Part shown: in pieces, positions 21,045-33,350 of the stretch | Numbering within the stretch: position 1 is the stretch's first letter | Layout: every line of letters begins with the position of its first letter | Assembly: GCA_917880885.1 (NCBI GenBank) | Contig: OU862913.1 | Coordinates: 6,696,001-6,760,000 of the forward strand | Length of the DNA stretch: 64,000 nucleotides | From: Limnephilus marmoratus | Taxonomy: Eukaryota; Arthropoda; Insecta; Trichoptera; Limnephilidae | Direction of reading: 5' to 3' | Translations under genes and position numbers: made by a program | The notes under the pieces: model-generated | Seen by the model: only the letters and a program-made list of their open reading frames with translations | Databases searched by the model: none | What the model was told of the DNA's origin: nothing

Positions 21045-22199
21045 TATAATAAAAATACATACCAACAGACACCGTATCCATGTCGAATTGGATCTTGACA
21101 CTTGATAGATGCTGCTTTTTTAGAACTTTGAAACCTACTGATATTTATGCGACTGCAAAAACTGACACGGTCACCCGTACAAAGGTCAAGTTAAAAATTC
21201 TCTCTTTCCGTCAGTATCGCGATAAGGGCCACACGCTTCGGGGGAATTGTGAAACATTTAATGAACTTCAAAACTAGCATAAGTACTTGTTTCATTGTAA
21301 AGAATACTTGACTTATACTCTATACATTAAGCGTCCCTCTAGTTTTGAGTTAACAGGTTAGTTATTAGTATGTAAAATGTTTTATTGTTACTTCAAAGCA
21401 ATGTGGACTGTCGATCCACTTCGTTCATCACAGGGAAACATTCGCCTCAAAATATTTGAGTTCTGCACTGAACCATGACTTAATCTTATAATTTATAGTG
21501 AAGCCAATCAATAAATATTATATAAGAAAGTTAAAAAAAGTGCGTCCGGAAAAAACTTAGGAACGAGTTCCAGTACGATCAAGTGAGCTATATGGTGTAG
21601 TAAATCTCTATCCCCTCTTCAGGATGACGGTTCCCGTTTTCACCTAAAGAGCGTGCTTTTGAAGACATAAGGGCTGGAAGTTTCGCCCTCTTGAAATTTT
21701 TAAAACAGTCTTCCGGAAATTTCTAGAAGGTTCGATGGAGCTCTAGATAGTTCTGGAAAGAGTGGCGCACTATGTCGAGGAATTTTCGGGAATAGGGAAT
21801 CGGGAACATGATTGTGGAATATTCCGGAACACTTTCGAATGTTGTCCAGGGCGAAGCCGGGTAACCCAGCTAGTAACTTTAAAAAAAATGGGCCGCTGAA
21901 TCCAAGATTATAAAACACCGTTTGAGAATATGATTATCAATTACCATACTTTACAGACTCTGCTGAAATTTTCAACTTTTCAGCTTTATGGCAATTAAAT
22001 AACTTTACAACATTGAGTGCTCTTAACTCTAGTAGTAAACTTTCTATAAGTCTCACCTTCATTCAAGAAAACAGCCGAAATTCTTTAAATATATTTATTA
22101 ATCTGTGTTGAAAAACCAATCACTATTTTGATAAAAATAAAGGTTTAAATATTTACTCTTATAAGTTCACTAGAAACAAAACAATCTGTATAGCCCAAT
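21045..22199. other. Gene-free stretch with a Helitron-like end
   Basis: No gene is supported. At about 21540-21874 a GC-richer block ends GCGAAGCCGGGTAACCCAG followed by CTAGT. A small GGGT/ACCC hairpin precedes a CTAG end, which is how Helitron 3' ends look. The 5' end was not identified, so the call is weak. Confidence 0.3.
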
Positions 22200-22520
22200 C
22201 CTAACTGAAAATAATCTTTAATTTATGTATTCGATACTGCCGCCATGGGTCGACCACAGTGTCCTTCTTGACAATATCAAGGAGGATACGGTGTTTCTAC
22301 TTATGTTGACAGAATAGCATTTATTCCCAAACATGGGAACACCTCAGCACAGGTTCGCCTAGTGAGGTGTTCACAAAATACTACTAGGTACTTACATACA
22401 TACAGTTACGGATGATTAACATTTTTTTTTTCTTATTACTAAACTTAATATCTATGTAAACTGATGTAATAATCTGTATTGTGTATGTTCAAGAATAGAA
22501 ATAAAATAAATAAATAAATA
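22200..22520 (+). mobile_element. LINE 3' end fragment
   Basis: Ends in TAAA repeats (22504-22521) after a 3'-UTR-like segment with TGTGTATGTTCAAGAATAG and AATAAAATAAATAAA. It is a 5'-truncated non-LTR copy with no coding sequence left. Clade not determined. Confidence 0.5.
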
Positions 22521-22740
22521 AAGCCCCCCTCCGCCTGCCCCGTGTTGTACAAATAGCATCTGTATTAGTCGCGGCGTAGGCGTCGAAAGGACTACGCGCG
22601 CCCCTTAGTCGAAAAGTTTACGCGCGACCCTGTGGGTAGAATTATGTTTCTGCTATTTTGAATCAAGTTGGTGTTTTGTTACTATTTTATGTACTGGGGG
22701 TGTACCTACGAGTGTTTGAGATAGAATTGACATAATTGTA

Positions 22741-22904
22741 TGTGACGTATGTGTATGAGGGTGACGGCATGAGAGCGAGATAGCGAGTATGGGAAGTATA
22801 AAAGGGGTGTACCGCTATTGAGCGCTCTCTCCATATTAATCTGGCAACCAATAAACATTGTAACATTAACAGATGTTATTACTACCCGATCCCAAGACAT
22901 CACA
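22741..22904 (+). repeat. 5' LTR of gypsy element 1
   Basis: A 164-bp LTR with TGTGA/TCACA inverted termini. It carries a TATA-like GTATAAAAGG near 22797 and AATAAA near 22851. It nearly matches 25745-25908, with a G/A difference in the GGGGTGTACC region. Confidence 0.93.
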
Positions 22905-23368
22905 GTTGGCGCAGCTCGGTAGTTCGTAAATTTTTACGTAAATTGGAAGAATCTACGCGGTAGATTTCGGGATCTGACGGATTGTTGTCAGGATTGCAGG
23001 AAGCGATCGCAGGAAGCGATCGCATTAAGAAGAAATTGGAGCAGCCACACGCAATTATTCGCGTGTGTGGGACCGACAAATTACAAAATTATTGTCGTTC
23101 GGGTACACCGTGTAACGGGGTACAAAAGGACCGGATCAAGGATCGGGTCAAGGACTGGATCATCGTGTGGATTAGCCGGGAACCAGGACTTGGTTTCCGT
23201 CGCTGCAGTCTGGGAAGGAAGACCTCGGAGAAGAGGGATTGGATCCGCAGCTGTCGGGAGACCGAGCCAGACGGGGACGGTGATCTACGGCTCTGGGTGG
23301 CGTGCACGTGGAACGTGGAACGTGGACCTTGGAGTGTAGCCTTCTAGGAAGTGCTGAGATAAGTAGTA
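22905..23368 (+). other. Leader of gypsy element 1
   Basis: Begins with the primer site just after the LTR. It contains a tandem 13-bp repeat AGGAAGCGATCGC near 22998-23023. Short overlapping open frames here (22982-23347) have no domain and look like chance frames in GC-richer sequence. The deletion junction to pol is near 23370. Confidence 0.6.
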
Positions 23369-25570
23369 TTGATTATTTTGTTGTTTGGAAATTCTGATGA
23401 GGAATTATTCTCTATTTGTGAATCTGTACTTAGCAAGTTAAGTGATTGTGGATTAACTATTAATGAAAATAAGTGTTCTTTTCTAGAAACTGAGATAGAA
23501 TATTTAGGTTTTAAAATTTCGCGGAAAGGAGTTATGCCTTTAGAAAATAAAATCTGTGCGATTACTCAAATGGCAGTACCGAAAAATGTTTCAGAACTTA
23601 GGAGTTTACTTGGGGTTATTTCATATTATAGAGCTTTTGTTCATAATATTTCAGGTATTTTGTCTCCATTGTATAACTTGTTAAAAAGGGGAGTAAAATA
23701 TGTGTGGTCTGAGGAATGTAATATTGCGTTTGAGCGAGTTAAGAAACTGCTGACGTCAGATAATATTTTAGTGCATTTTGATCCTAATTTACCAATTAAA
23801 CTTATTTCAGACGCATCTGAAAAAGCGTTATCAGCGGTGATTTGCCATGTATATGATAATGGTTTAGAGAGACCTATCGCATTTGCTAGCCGATTATTGT
23901 CAGAAACAGAATTAAAGTACTCTATTTTAGATAAGGAAGCGTGTGCTATAATTTTTGGGTTGAAGAAATTCTTTCAGTATTTATACGGCAATAAATTTGT
24001 TTTGGCTTGCGACAATAAATCGTTAGTACACATTTTGAACACGGATAAGCAAGTACCCGTTTTGGCCGCTAACCGTCTGCAGAGGTACGCCCTAATACTC
24101 CAGACTTTTGACTATAGTATAGAGCATATTAAGTCAGGTGATAACAAAGCGGATTTCTTATCACGAATGCCGATTAATAATAAGGATAATTTAGATGTGT
24201 GTAGCGACGATATTGATGCTAGCGATTATTTTTTAAATTATATTGATTCTTTAAACGTGAATACGGTTGAGTCAGAGTTTGTGAACATAATCGAGTCAGA
24301 AACAACATTAAATGCGGAAACGATGAAACAGTTTTCGATTAATGATGTAAATATAGCGAGCATTATCGAGTTCACAGCAAATGGTTGGCCGGATAAAAAG
24401 TTCTTAAAGGATGATTTATTGAAATTCTGGTATTTTAGGGATAAATTATCGACTTATAATTCATGTTTATTTTATAATAATAAATTTGTAGTTCCAAGGG
24501 AATTAAGGGAAATTATATTGAATTTTTTACATCAATCACATTTAGGCATTGTAAAATCGAAAAGTCTTGCTCGAAATTATTTTTTTTGGCTTGGAATGAA
24601 CAATGATATAGAAGTAACTGTGAAACAGTGTGCTCGATGCATGGAATGTTTACCTTCTCCGTGTAAAGTTGAGTTGGCACCTTGGCCAATAAATGGTTTA
24701 ATCTGGAGTAGATTGCATATTGACTTCATGGGACCGTTGGGAGGTCATAATTTTTTAATTATTGTTGATGCAACTACAAAATGGATAGACTGTCATATTG
24801 TAAATAAGGTAGATTCGTTTTGTACAATAAAAGTTTTGAAAAGATTATTTTCTATGTTCGGAATCCCGGAACAAATTGTAAGTGACAATGGTACAGCTTT
24901 CACATCGTCAGTTTTTAAGGAATTTTGTCATAATTATAATATAGAATCATTGACTTCAGCTGTACAGCATCCTGCTTCTAACAGTTTAGCTGAAAATGGG
25001 GTTAAAACAGTGAAGAATTTTTTAAAAAAAATTATGGTAAATAATAAATTTCCTACTGATTTTGAAGATAAACTTTTGACGTTTTTAGTTGATATTAGAA
25101 ATACGCCTTCAATGTCTACGGGCATTGAGCCTAGTACATTAATGTTGGGTAGGAAGATTAGATCAATTTTTAATACGATTATTCCAATAGTGGATAGTGT
25201 TGAGAGTCATGGTTTTAAAGGAATTGACAACACGGTTAAAAACAAAATGTTATTGAGCCAGCATAAACAGAAAAAGTATTATAGAGGAAGAAAATTTAAA
25301 AAGTACTTTGAGGTTGGTTCTAAAGTTTTAACCAGGGATTTAAGAAGTAATGATAATAAATGGATATTAGGAAAAATTTTTAAAAGATTGGGGAATAGGA
25401 TTTATTTAGTTAAAATTATGTCTACGGGACAAATTTGGAAACGCCACCATGATCAGATTTCAGAGAGCAAGGTTAGGTGGGGGGAGTGTGACAGGTCTGA
25501 TGATTTGCTGGACCTGGGTCCACTCTCGGATGTGGACATGACCAAATTTCCTAATTCTCCTAATTTTTGA
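23369..25570 (+). pseudogene. Gypsy element 1 Pol, RT end to integrase
   Basis: The frame begins just after the position where the catalytic YxDD should be (LLFGNSDEELFSICE follows directly on the leader). It continues with the RT thumb (EYLGFKISRKGVMP), RNase H (LISDASEKALSAVICHV, YSILDKEACAIIFGLKKF, LACDNKSLVHIL, GDNKADFLSR) and integrase. Integrase shows H/C zinc residues (CARCMEC), the core HIDFMGPLGGHNF, IVSDNGTAFTSS and HPASNSLAENGVKT, giving D, D and E. No intact start of Pol exists, so the frame is a remnant of a larger gag-pol. It ends at 25568-25570. Confidence 0.9.
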
Positions 25571-25744
25571 AGGTCACCTACACCATGGGAGGGGAGGTTA
25601 CGCCCTCGAGGTCAACGCCCACGCTACACGTGAAGATCAAGAATAATTACATATACTTACTAACTGGATTGAGATACTTAGATATTTGTTTTGTATAAAT
25701 TTGTGACTAAAGAAATATATGTAATTAGGTTTTAAGTGTGGGGG

Positions 25745-25908
25745 TGTGACGTATGTGTATGAGGGTGACGGCATGAGAGCGAGATAGCGAGTATGGGAAG
25801 TATAAAAGGGATGTACCGCTATTGAGCGCTCTCTCCATATTAATCTGGCAACCAATAAACATTGTAACATTAACAGATGTTATTACTACCCGATCCCAAG
25901 ACATCACA
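25745..25908 (+). repeat. 3' LTR of gypsy element 1
   Basis: Preceded by a G-run polypurine tract. Same 164-bp length as the 5' copy. It ends CATCACA before GGTATCAAC flank. Confidence 0.93.
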
Positions 25909-26329
25909 GGTATCAACATAGAAGAGCTGCAATGGTCAATATTCCAAGAAAACTGAAAAAAATACGAGTGTGCTTTAGACCACGCGACTGAAGTAAAACT
26001 TCACTAACTTAAAAAAGAATAGGGAAATAAAATGTGCGCGCGCACTACTCTCTCTTGTTCCCACAGTATAATACAGATAATAGACCTGCACTGTGTCTTA
26101 GATATACGAAACGTTACTGGCTAAGAGATAAATAAATTGTGTGCTCGCACCTCCCTCTCTTGCCTCTACGGTAATATACGATACGTAACTCTCCTCGCCT
26201 TGACCGATCACACTTTTCGAAACGCTCTCGTCACGCATTCACTAGCTTACTCCCTAAGTCAAGCGTGTGTAAACAAGTTTTACATCAAAAATATTAGATC
26301 ACTTGCAGATTAGTACTGACGACAGGAGC

Positions 26330-26906
26330 AATGAACCAAGTACTAGTTTCACTGCGTGTAGAGGAAGTTGTAAAATATGTCCAGACCAAAAAAGGGGCGA
26401 TCAAAAAGACAACGCACATCTTGTCGAAGAAATAATTGCAGCAACCACACTACATTTATTATTTGTAATCATTGTTATCACGACGAAGAGACTGGCGATG
26501 AAACAAATATGTAGACTATAAATAATTACTTTATGGATATTTATTTTATAATTTGGTTTTCTAATTTTAAAGATTCGTGTTACTAAATTGTTTCATAATC
26601 CAAAGATTTATGTATAATTTTCAGTTTTTTATTTTGATTTTTTTATAATGATGACGTGAGCTTCTGTTGTCAAATTGTAAACCAGTCCAAAGAAAGGGAT
26701 AATTTCTAATTATAATGTCAATTTATTTGAATTAAAATACTTTTTCATTACTTACTAAATATTTTTATAATATTAAGATGGCTGTTTCATCTTAAAAATA
26801 AACGATCCTACATTTATTTTGTTTTATTCCTTAAATAATGTCCAATTGGTCTTTAAGGTTACGCGCGACCGCTACCGCTATAAATGACCGCGCGCCTGCT
26901 TGAAGG
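26330..26906 (+). pseudogene. piggyBac-like 3' remnant
   Basis: At 26335-26520 adjacent frames carry a Cys-rich tail (TACRGSCKICPDQKRG in one frame, NNCSNHTTFIICNHC in another) like the C-terminal domain of piggyBac transposases, now frameshifted. About 390 bp further on, GACCGCGCGCCTGCTTGAAGG ends exactly at TTAA (26907-26910), as a piggyBac terminus should. An internal ACGCGCGACC repeat lies at 26863. A related ACGCGCGACC near 22625 may belong to the other side. Confidence 0.5.
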
Positions 26907-27381
26907 TTAAGTGTTAAGCGATGTAGGTATTTTTACAATGAAAAAGCACCAATGGGGAGGTTAGTAAAGTAGTCAATATAATAATAAACCTAGTCGCTAC
27001 AAGGTGAAGTGCCGCGGTCATTGAAGAAACGTCACAAGAAAAGTAGATGATTACAATTGTAAAAACTTTAATAAGAAAAAGATGACGGTTTTTGGAATAA
27101 TATATAAATTTTTCATAATAATTATATTATAATTTATATTACTACTTATGCTAAATATAGCTTACCACAAAACATCTATAAAGTTGTATGAAGATACCTT
27201 GTTTAAACGAAACACAGTATGTCTTATATTGACCACATACTCACTCAATATAACACATATTAATGTTACTATTTAAACTCTATATCTAACCTTGTTTAAA
27301 AAAAAAAACATTCCGCACTTTTTGATGAAAATTTATCATGTACCTAACCACTCCGCTGTACGCGTTGAAGTTTTTGTATAC

Positions 27382-27607
27382 TGTAACATTCAGATGGCTA
27401 GCAATGGCGCGCAACAACAGTCAAGAAGAAGAAGACTTTTCGAGTAAAGGGACGCTTCCTTGTCTATGGGCACTACCGCCTTGCGGGAGAGGGAACAAGG
27501 GCTGAAAATTGTAACCGTTGTGAAATGTACTGTAAATAAACAGTTCAACCAAGTAATACGGACTATTATTCGACTTTTACCCCGCACACTACTTATTTTG
27601 TGTTACA
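27382..27607 (+). repeat. Left LTR of the non-coding LTR element
   Basis: 226 bp, TG...CA ends within a TGTAAC/GTTACA inverted pair, followed by the candidate primer site. It includes GTAAATAAAC near 27530 as a possible polyadenylation signal. Confidence 0.88.
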
Positions 27608-28828
27608 TATCAGAAGTGGGATGGAATCAATGTGCCGCGGAAACAGTGATTTTAACATCGCGTCTTGTTCCGCTGTTATGTTGATAAAACAAAAATGAAT
27701 AAAATGGTCCGCTTCAATTCCGTAAATGTGACGACCACGTGTCAAGTGTGTGTATTCTCCCGTGAACTTCTGGACAATGATAGTAATGGACACAATTATC
27801 GCGTATTTATCATTTATCTCAGTTTTCGCGTACGGGAATACTAAAATGACGAATACTCGCGCAACAGGCTTTAAATGGTGTTAGTTTTAAACAAAAACGG
27901 TGTCTACAAGAAATATTGAGTAAAATCAGTGGTTGAGTGAAGTTTTGCACCGTAAAGAGATACCGTAAATTTCACCCGAAATAACTAACGTGGAAAGCAA
28001 CATAAATACTATAAAAATACAGACGCTCGCCGGACAGCTGTTCGCTGGCGCGGCGTCCATCTTGCCAAACATTTATCGTGTCGAGTGCTGCCAGACGTGA
28101 GAATAAACAAAGCGGTGGTTAGGTACCTTTAAAAAAAATTAGTACAAACTGAAGTGCCTTTGGATTTCGAGAAAAGTGAATAATCTGGACGATTTAAAAT
28201 TAAGAATCACCTTCAAAATGATCGGAAGAAATATCATAATGACCAAATCATCATTTACAGTGCCAAGTTGATGCTGACTGAGTATGTTGACATACAAGGT
28301 AATGTTGCTGGCTTCCCATGGGCATTCGGACACACAATTGAGAGACTTTAGATACACAGAGACGCCTACATAGCCAACACCTAAGGATATCAATTCGGAG
28401 AATCAGCTTATTTCTCATTGCGGTATCTGAATGGGTTCTTCGACAAATTTCTCACGGTCTTGGATGGTCTCAGTGATGTTTCAAGGTGTTCATCTGAAAA
28501 AATAAACGCGACCACTTGGCTCGGGATTGCCGCCTCAGACAGCAGCCGTTGGAGAAATGCTCTTGATCTTGAAGCATTATTAAATTATAAATGTTCCACT
28601 TACCGATGAGGGAAATTTGGATTAGAAAAATACAAAACAGTGTGTATTGCAAGTGCCGACGAAATTCTAGGAGAACATCATGAACACATAATGAAACAAA
28701 TGACAATACTCAAATTAGAGCTATGAGCATTATGAAGAAAAGCAATACTATTTTATTATATTATGTCACGTTGTTGGCGATTGTATGTCACCTTAACTCA
28801 GGTGTCGAGCAATACTGTTTTATTATAT

Positions 28829-29290
28829 TATGTCACACTGGTGGCGATAGTATGTCACATTGGTGGCGATAGTATGTCACATTGGTGGCGATAGTATGTC
28901 ACATTGGTGGCGATAGTATGTCACACTGGTGGCGATAGTATGTCACACTGGTGGCGATAGTATGTCACATTGGTGGCGATAGTATGTCACATTGGTGGCG
29001 ATAGTATGTCACATTGGTGGCGATAGTATGTCACACTGGTGGCGATAGTATGTCACATTGGTGGCGATAGTATGTCACATTGGTGGCGATAGTACGTCAC
29101 ATTGGTGGCGATGGTACGTCACATTAGTGGCGATAGTACGTCACATTGGTGGCGATGGTACGTCACATTGGTGGCGATGGTACGTCACATTGGTGGCGAT
29201 GGTACGTCACATTGGTGGCGATGGTACGTCACATTGCTGGCGATGATACGTCACATTGGTGGCGATGGTACGTCAAGTTGATGGCGAGTA
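28829..29290 (+). repeat. 22-bp minisatellite, about 21 copies
   Basis: The unit TATGTCACATTGGTGGCGATAG repeats head to tail about 21 times. Early copies vary ACATTGG/ACACTGG and later copies shift to TACGTCAC and GATGG, so there are two subfamilies. A partial unit at 28762-28783 lies after a 41-bp segment (AGCAATACTATTTTATTATA...) that is duplicated at 28809-28830. An open frame through the array only reflects the repeat. Confidence 0.92.
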
Positions 29291-29371
29291 TATATGTTTT
29301 ATGCTTCTAGACCTTTTATGGCAAGGAGAGAGAGAGTCGTGGGGACACGACAACCAGTCAGGATGGACGAG

Positions 29372-29597
29372 TGTAACATTCAGATGGCTAGCAATGGCGC
29401 GCAACAACAGTCAAGATGAAGAAGACTTTTCGAGTAAAGGGACGCTTCCTTGTCTATGGGCACTACCGCCTTGCGGGAGAGGGAACAAGGGCTGAAAATT
29501 GTAACCGTTGTGAAATGTACTGTAAATAAACAGTTCAACCAAGTAATACGGACTATTATTCGACTTTTACCCCGCACACTACTTATTTTGTGTTACA
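29372..29597 (+). repeat. Right LTR of the non-coding LTR element
   Basis: Same length as the left LTR with an A/T difference near 29415. The outer border is the ATAC duplication. Confidence 0.88.
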
Positions 29598-29601
29598 ATA
29601 C

Positions 29602-30923
29602 TTTTGTGATTTTTTAAACAATTTTAAATGCAAAATCTTACATCCACTTAAGAACGCATCTATTAAGTATCTATCTTAAGAACCTTATCAACTTTTCTAT
29701 AATGACAAAATGTTTATCTTTAATTACCTACACATGCATTCGGATGTACAATAACACCCACATCCGATTGAATGTGTTGAGGTGATTACCGTTGTGTGAT
29801 AATTATACTCTTCAATTGCTTGATAATATTGATTGATAGATTGCGTGATAATATATTATTCATTCAATTAATAACCTTAACAGTTCTAAAGAAAACTAAA
29901 ATACCTATTCTGGACGAAAGTATTAACTAATCATGTTGTCCTAAAATACAACATCTCCAAACATGTTGAGATACCTCATATCACACTTTGGTAAGCAGTT
30001 GTTACGAATATACTCTTGGTTGTTCATGAAAGTTCAGTAATATTATTTGTTAAAATATCTAAATTGGATATAACACCATAAAAACCAAGGTAAATTTTGG
30101 GGATCGCTGGAAACGGTTAATACGCACTTTTTTGAAAATATCTTTTGATTCACCTTAATTACATTAAAAGACAACTATTTGCATTGGGGGAAGTGGAAAA
30201 TATTTCTTTCTAAATTTCGATTACGTAAAATTAAAATTAGCTTTCATTCTGTGAAACGAGACCGTCCATTTTCAAACATTATTTTCAAGTGTCATTTTTT
30301 TGTAATATTGGTATTCTTGTTACTGTACGAAAAGATGCTAGAGCAAAGCGTAGCAGACTTCATGGGAATTCACGGAAACCAACGGCTAGAGACAAAATCG
30401 CGCGGGAGTTTTTTAATGTTATAAAACTGAAATTCCGCCTAATTAGTAGGTACTTACCTAATACACATGTATTGCGTGCGTTGATTAAAATTTATTAGCT
30501 TAAATTTTTTTTGACTTTAAAATTTTATTTTTATAAGTCAACTATTTCTGCGATGTTGAGCGGCTACGTACGCTAAGTTTATGTGCTATGGTTTGTGATA
30601 CAAAAGAAAGTGTCCCTTTATAACGCCTACTCGCGTCAAGGCAAGAAAACATTCCAGTTTTCAAGTAGTTTAATTTATATATTGTTCTGTTACTGCCATC
30701 TATTGCTTAGTAATGTAACTCGCTTAAATGAATTTGTGATTTAATTTATATGATTATTTACCGCCATCTATGGACAGTTATTTTATAAATATATTAATAA
30801 AATAAAAAAGATTATGGTAAGTCTGAGGATTGAACACTGTCCGAAGATACTGGCCGAAAGTGAGCCAAACGCTTAACACCTATGCCAATTCACTGATTGA
30901 CGTCATTGACATTAAATTCCATA
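29602..30923. other. Gene-free stretch with two small repeats
   Basis: No gene is supported. About 30556-30672 matches the inside of the palindromic MITE at 42226-42815 (ATGGTTTGTGATACAAAA, CCTTTATAACGCC, CGCGTCAAGGCAAGAAAAC). At about 30800-30900 the minus strand has a tRNA-like head (GGCATAGGTGTTAAGCG and GTGTTCAATCC), a possible third SINE type. GCCATCTAT motifs recur at 30698 and 30764. Confidence 0.45.
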
Positions 30924-31703
30924 TTAACCCATTACCTCCATGATTTTATTTTTATTTTTATAAACTTGAATCATTATTATAACCCGATAGTATAGACTTA
31001 AAGAAGAGCCCAAAATCAGTTTTAGAATTTTCCGCCCCCCCACCCTCTCACCAGAGCTTCTAGAAAATTGATGCTCAAACGCAACGCTTGGAGGTAACCC
31101 CCCTAAGCAAAATGTACGTCAACTATGGATAAAATGCAGTAAACTGTATGATTTATATTGATAATTTAAAATAAATAATTGCCATTGTTTATAATTCAAT
31201 GAAAAAATAATTTATTAATGGAAAATACGCAAAATAACAAATAATTCAATATTAGAAAAAACATTCAAGAATGAGGAAAACTAACCAAATCTAACCAAAT
31301 TATTCTCTAAGTGATACCGTTCGAAGCAGTCAAAATGAAGAGCGCGGTTGCAGGCCCGGCATCGATAGACCGTTGGATTTTTTTTACACAGAGCACAACG
31401 AATACGAGTTTCTCCACGATATGGCAAATGAAATTCTTGCATTCGAGGCACATGATTCCCATCTTCTGCGTCATGGCCTTCCTTTACACGAGATTCTCCG
31501 AATTCGGCATTGACCTGATTTGGAAAAGACAATAAAAGAGTACGGGTAACCTCCACATGGAATGCCTTCTGGGAAGGTTTTCTCTGTCGCCTAGTCATCT
31601 GGTCTCCCATATCATGCTCGTACTTCCTCAAGAAGCATTGCAACTTCCATCCATTTACAAGAGCGCTGCTGAGGCAAGATACAAATAAAGGCCAGTACCA
31701 CTT

Positions 31704-31839
31704 GATATGATTTTAGATTTTCACGGCCAAAAATTTTATGGTTATTTCCTTTTGGGGTATTATGCCGTGTTGCGCTACCTCCTCCTTTAGCCAACGTTTC
31801 GGACAGCGTTACAGTGTCCATCATCAGGGCAGATGTGAG
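31704..31839 (-). mobile_element. Penelope-like 136-bp insert in the transposase gene
   Basis: A 12-bp duplication (CCAGTACCACTT on the plus strand) flanks it at 31692-31703 and 31840-31851. Removing insert and one duplication copy reunites the transposase reading frame (KKWYW then PLF), which proves the ends. Within, a hammerhead-like motif and TCCGAAACGTTGGCTAAAGG recur at 18545-18600. Hammerhead motifs are known in Penelope-like elements, so I infer that class; RT and GIY-YIG parts are absent. Confidence 0.75.
31790..31830 (-). ncRNA. Candidate hammerhead ribozyme motif
   Basis: On the minus strand the order is GCC, CUGAUGA, U, GGACA, a nine-base loop, UGUCC, GAAA, then CGUU and GGC. GGACA/UGUCC forms stem II, GCC/GGC stem I, and the self-complementary ACGU a short stem III with a GUU cleavage triplet. 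This is the type I hammerhead layout. One extra U follows CUGAUGA and could weaken it. Short stem III forms in Penelope-like elements are thought to work as dimers. Activity is untested. Confidence 0.5.
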
Positions 31840-33350
31840 CCAGTACCACTTCTTTGACCGAATGTTGACCCGATAATTTTGAATACCATTATCATGGAGG
31901 TCTACTCCACCCATTCCTAAATTATAATTTCGTATTGGCGCCGGGCAATCGATTTCTTTTTTGTATGCTTCCTCCAAAACTTTGCCTTTTTTGTCTTTCT
32001 TCGATTTCTGCCAACGCTGCACTTGACTTACTGGCTCCATTCGATCATAGTTCGTGGCTACTGTTACTTCACGGTTTTCCTGCCAACGGCATACGAGGAT
32101 TTGGTTTTCTACGTCTACCACCGCATCAAATTCACCTGTAATTATAAAAGCGGTGAGAGGTACACTTTGACTAGGTAAATGAACGCTATGCACAAGGGAA
32201 ATAAATATAAAAGAAAATGTTACCTTTAGGCAATTGCTTTCCTGTCTTCAACTTTCCTGAAGCTTCAAGGTTAGGGAAGCGAACTGGTTTACATGTGCCA
32301 GTAGCGCACATTCTCTTATCCTTCAGGATACACATCAAATGGTGAGATGTGAAGAAATTGTCCATAAAAAGCTCATGGCGTGCGGGGAACTCTATATATT
32401 CCATCATAGATAATACGACGGACGATCCCTGACCTAATTCGGGGTCGTATGTATCAGATGCTCCGGAATACGGCATTGCTTGGAACAGGTAGCCTTCGGA
32501 GGAAGCAAGACACCAAATCTTGTAGCCAAATTTGATTGGCTTATTCTGAATGTACATCTTGCAAGAATGTCGACCGAAATATGGCACCATTTGCTCGTCG
32601 ATGGAAAGTTTTTGTGCAAAAACACCAAATTGAAGATATTTCACGTTCAGCATGTTGAACAATGGACGAACCTACAAGGAAAGATGGAACGATTAACTTT
32701 AGTCGAGAATAATAAATATAAAAAACTTTATGTTATGGCTACTATACCTTAGCCATTCTGTCGGTTTTATCTAGATTGTTGTTATCGCAAAAATGTATAT
32801 AGCGCTTTATAAGCTCAAAACGTGGTCGTTTGATTCCCTTTTTGATGATGCTTACACCCAAGGTCGGGTCAGACGAATAATAATCTGTGGTAGATGGCAA
32901 TGTATTGTAGCCGGTCAACACAAGAAAACCAAGAAAACGCTTCAATTCGTATATATCTAACTGGAATTCGGTACCTATTGCTTCTAAATCGAGCGTATTT
33001 GATTGTACTCTCAAGAATAAACTGAAGCACTTCGTCATCAAATAATAATTTATTTATTTATTTATTTATTTATTGTTGTTATACGCCCGTAGGGGCTTTT
33101 ACATAGATTAGAAAATAATATTTAAGATATCTAGGATTACACATACATAGAATTTATACCAAAAGTTATAAAAGTGAAAAAACTTTTAAGAATATACAAG
33201 TAGTTTTTAAAGAAAAAAAAAACCACTTGTATAATCTTGTGGAAACCCGTGAAATATTTTAAACAATGTAATATTTAACAATAACATAGAACGAAATATA
33301 ATATAAACATTACAATAACAAATCAAATCGTTAAATATATTATACCCATG

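Larger units (their letters stand above)
22741..25908 (+). mobile_element. Ty3/gypsy element 1, internally deleted
   Basis: Bounded by two 164-bp LTRs (TGTGACG...CATCACA). A leader of about 460 bp with a primer site TTGGCGCAGCTCGGTAG is joined directly to the middle of RT, so Gag, protease and the RT front are missing. The polypurine tract GTGTGGGGG precedes the 3' LTR. No clean target duplication was found; GTAT occurs at both outer edges one base in register from the TG/CA ends. With Pol C-terminal domains intact but no Gag it is non-autonomous. Confidence 0.9.
27382..29597 (+). mobile_element. Non-coding LTR element with internal minisatellite
   Basis: Two 226-bp direct repeats (27382-27607 and 29372-29597) begin TGTAAC and end GTTACA. 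They differ at about one base. A 4-bp duplication ATAC flanks the whole (27378-27381 and 29598-29601). After the 5' LTR, TATCAGAAGTGGG sits where a primer site is expected. The 1.76-kb interior has no Gag or Pol frame that I can recognise and ends in a 22-bp tandem array. This fits a non-autonomous LTR element (TRIM/LARD type) that needs a helper. Parent family unknown. Confidence 0.85.

Noticed and set aside
22982..23347. Overlapping frames on both strands
   Set aside because: They lie in the gypsy element 1 leader between primer site and deletion junction, and none resembles Gag.
29058..29246. Repetitive plus-strand protein frame
   Set aside because: It is a translation of the 22-bp minisatellite; the frame is open only because of the repeat.
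28829..29290. CRISPR-like array
   Set aside because: Units are contiguous with no unique spacers, and the host is a eukaryote.
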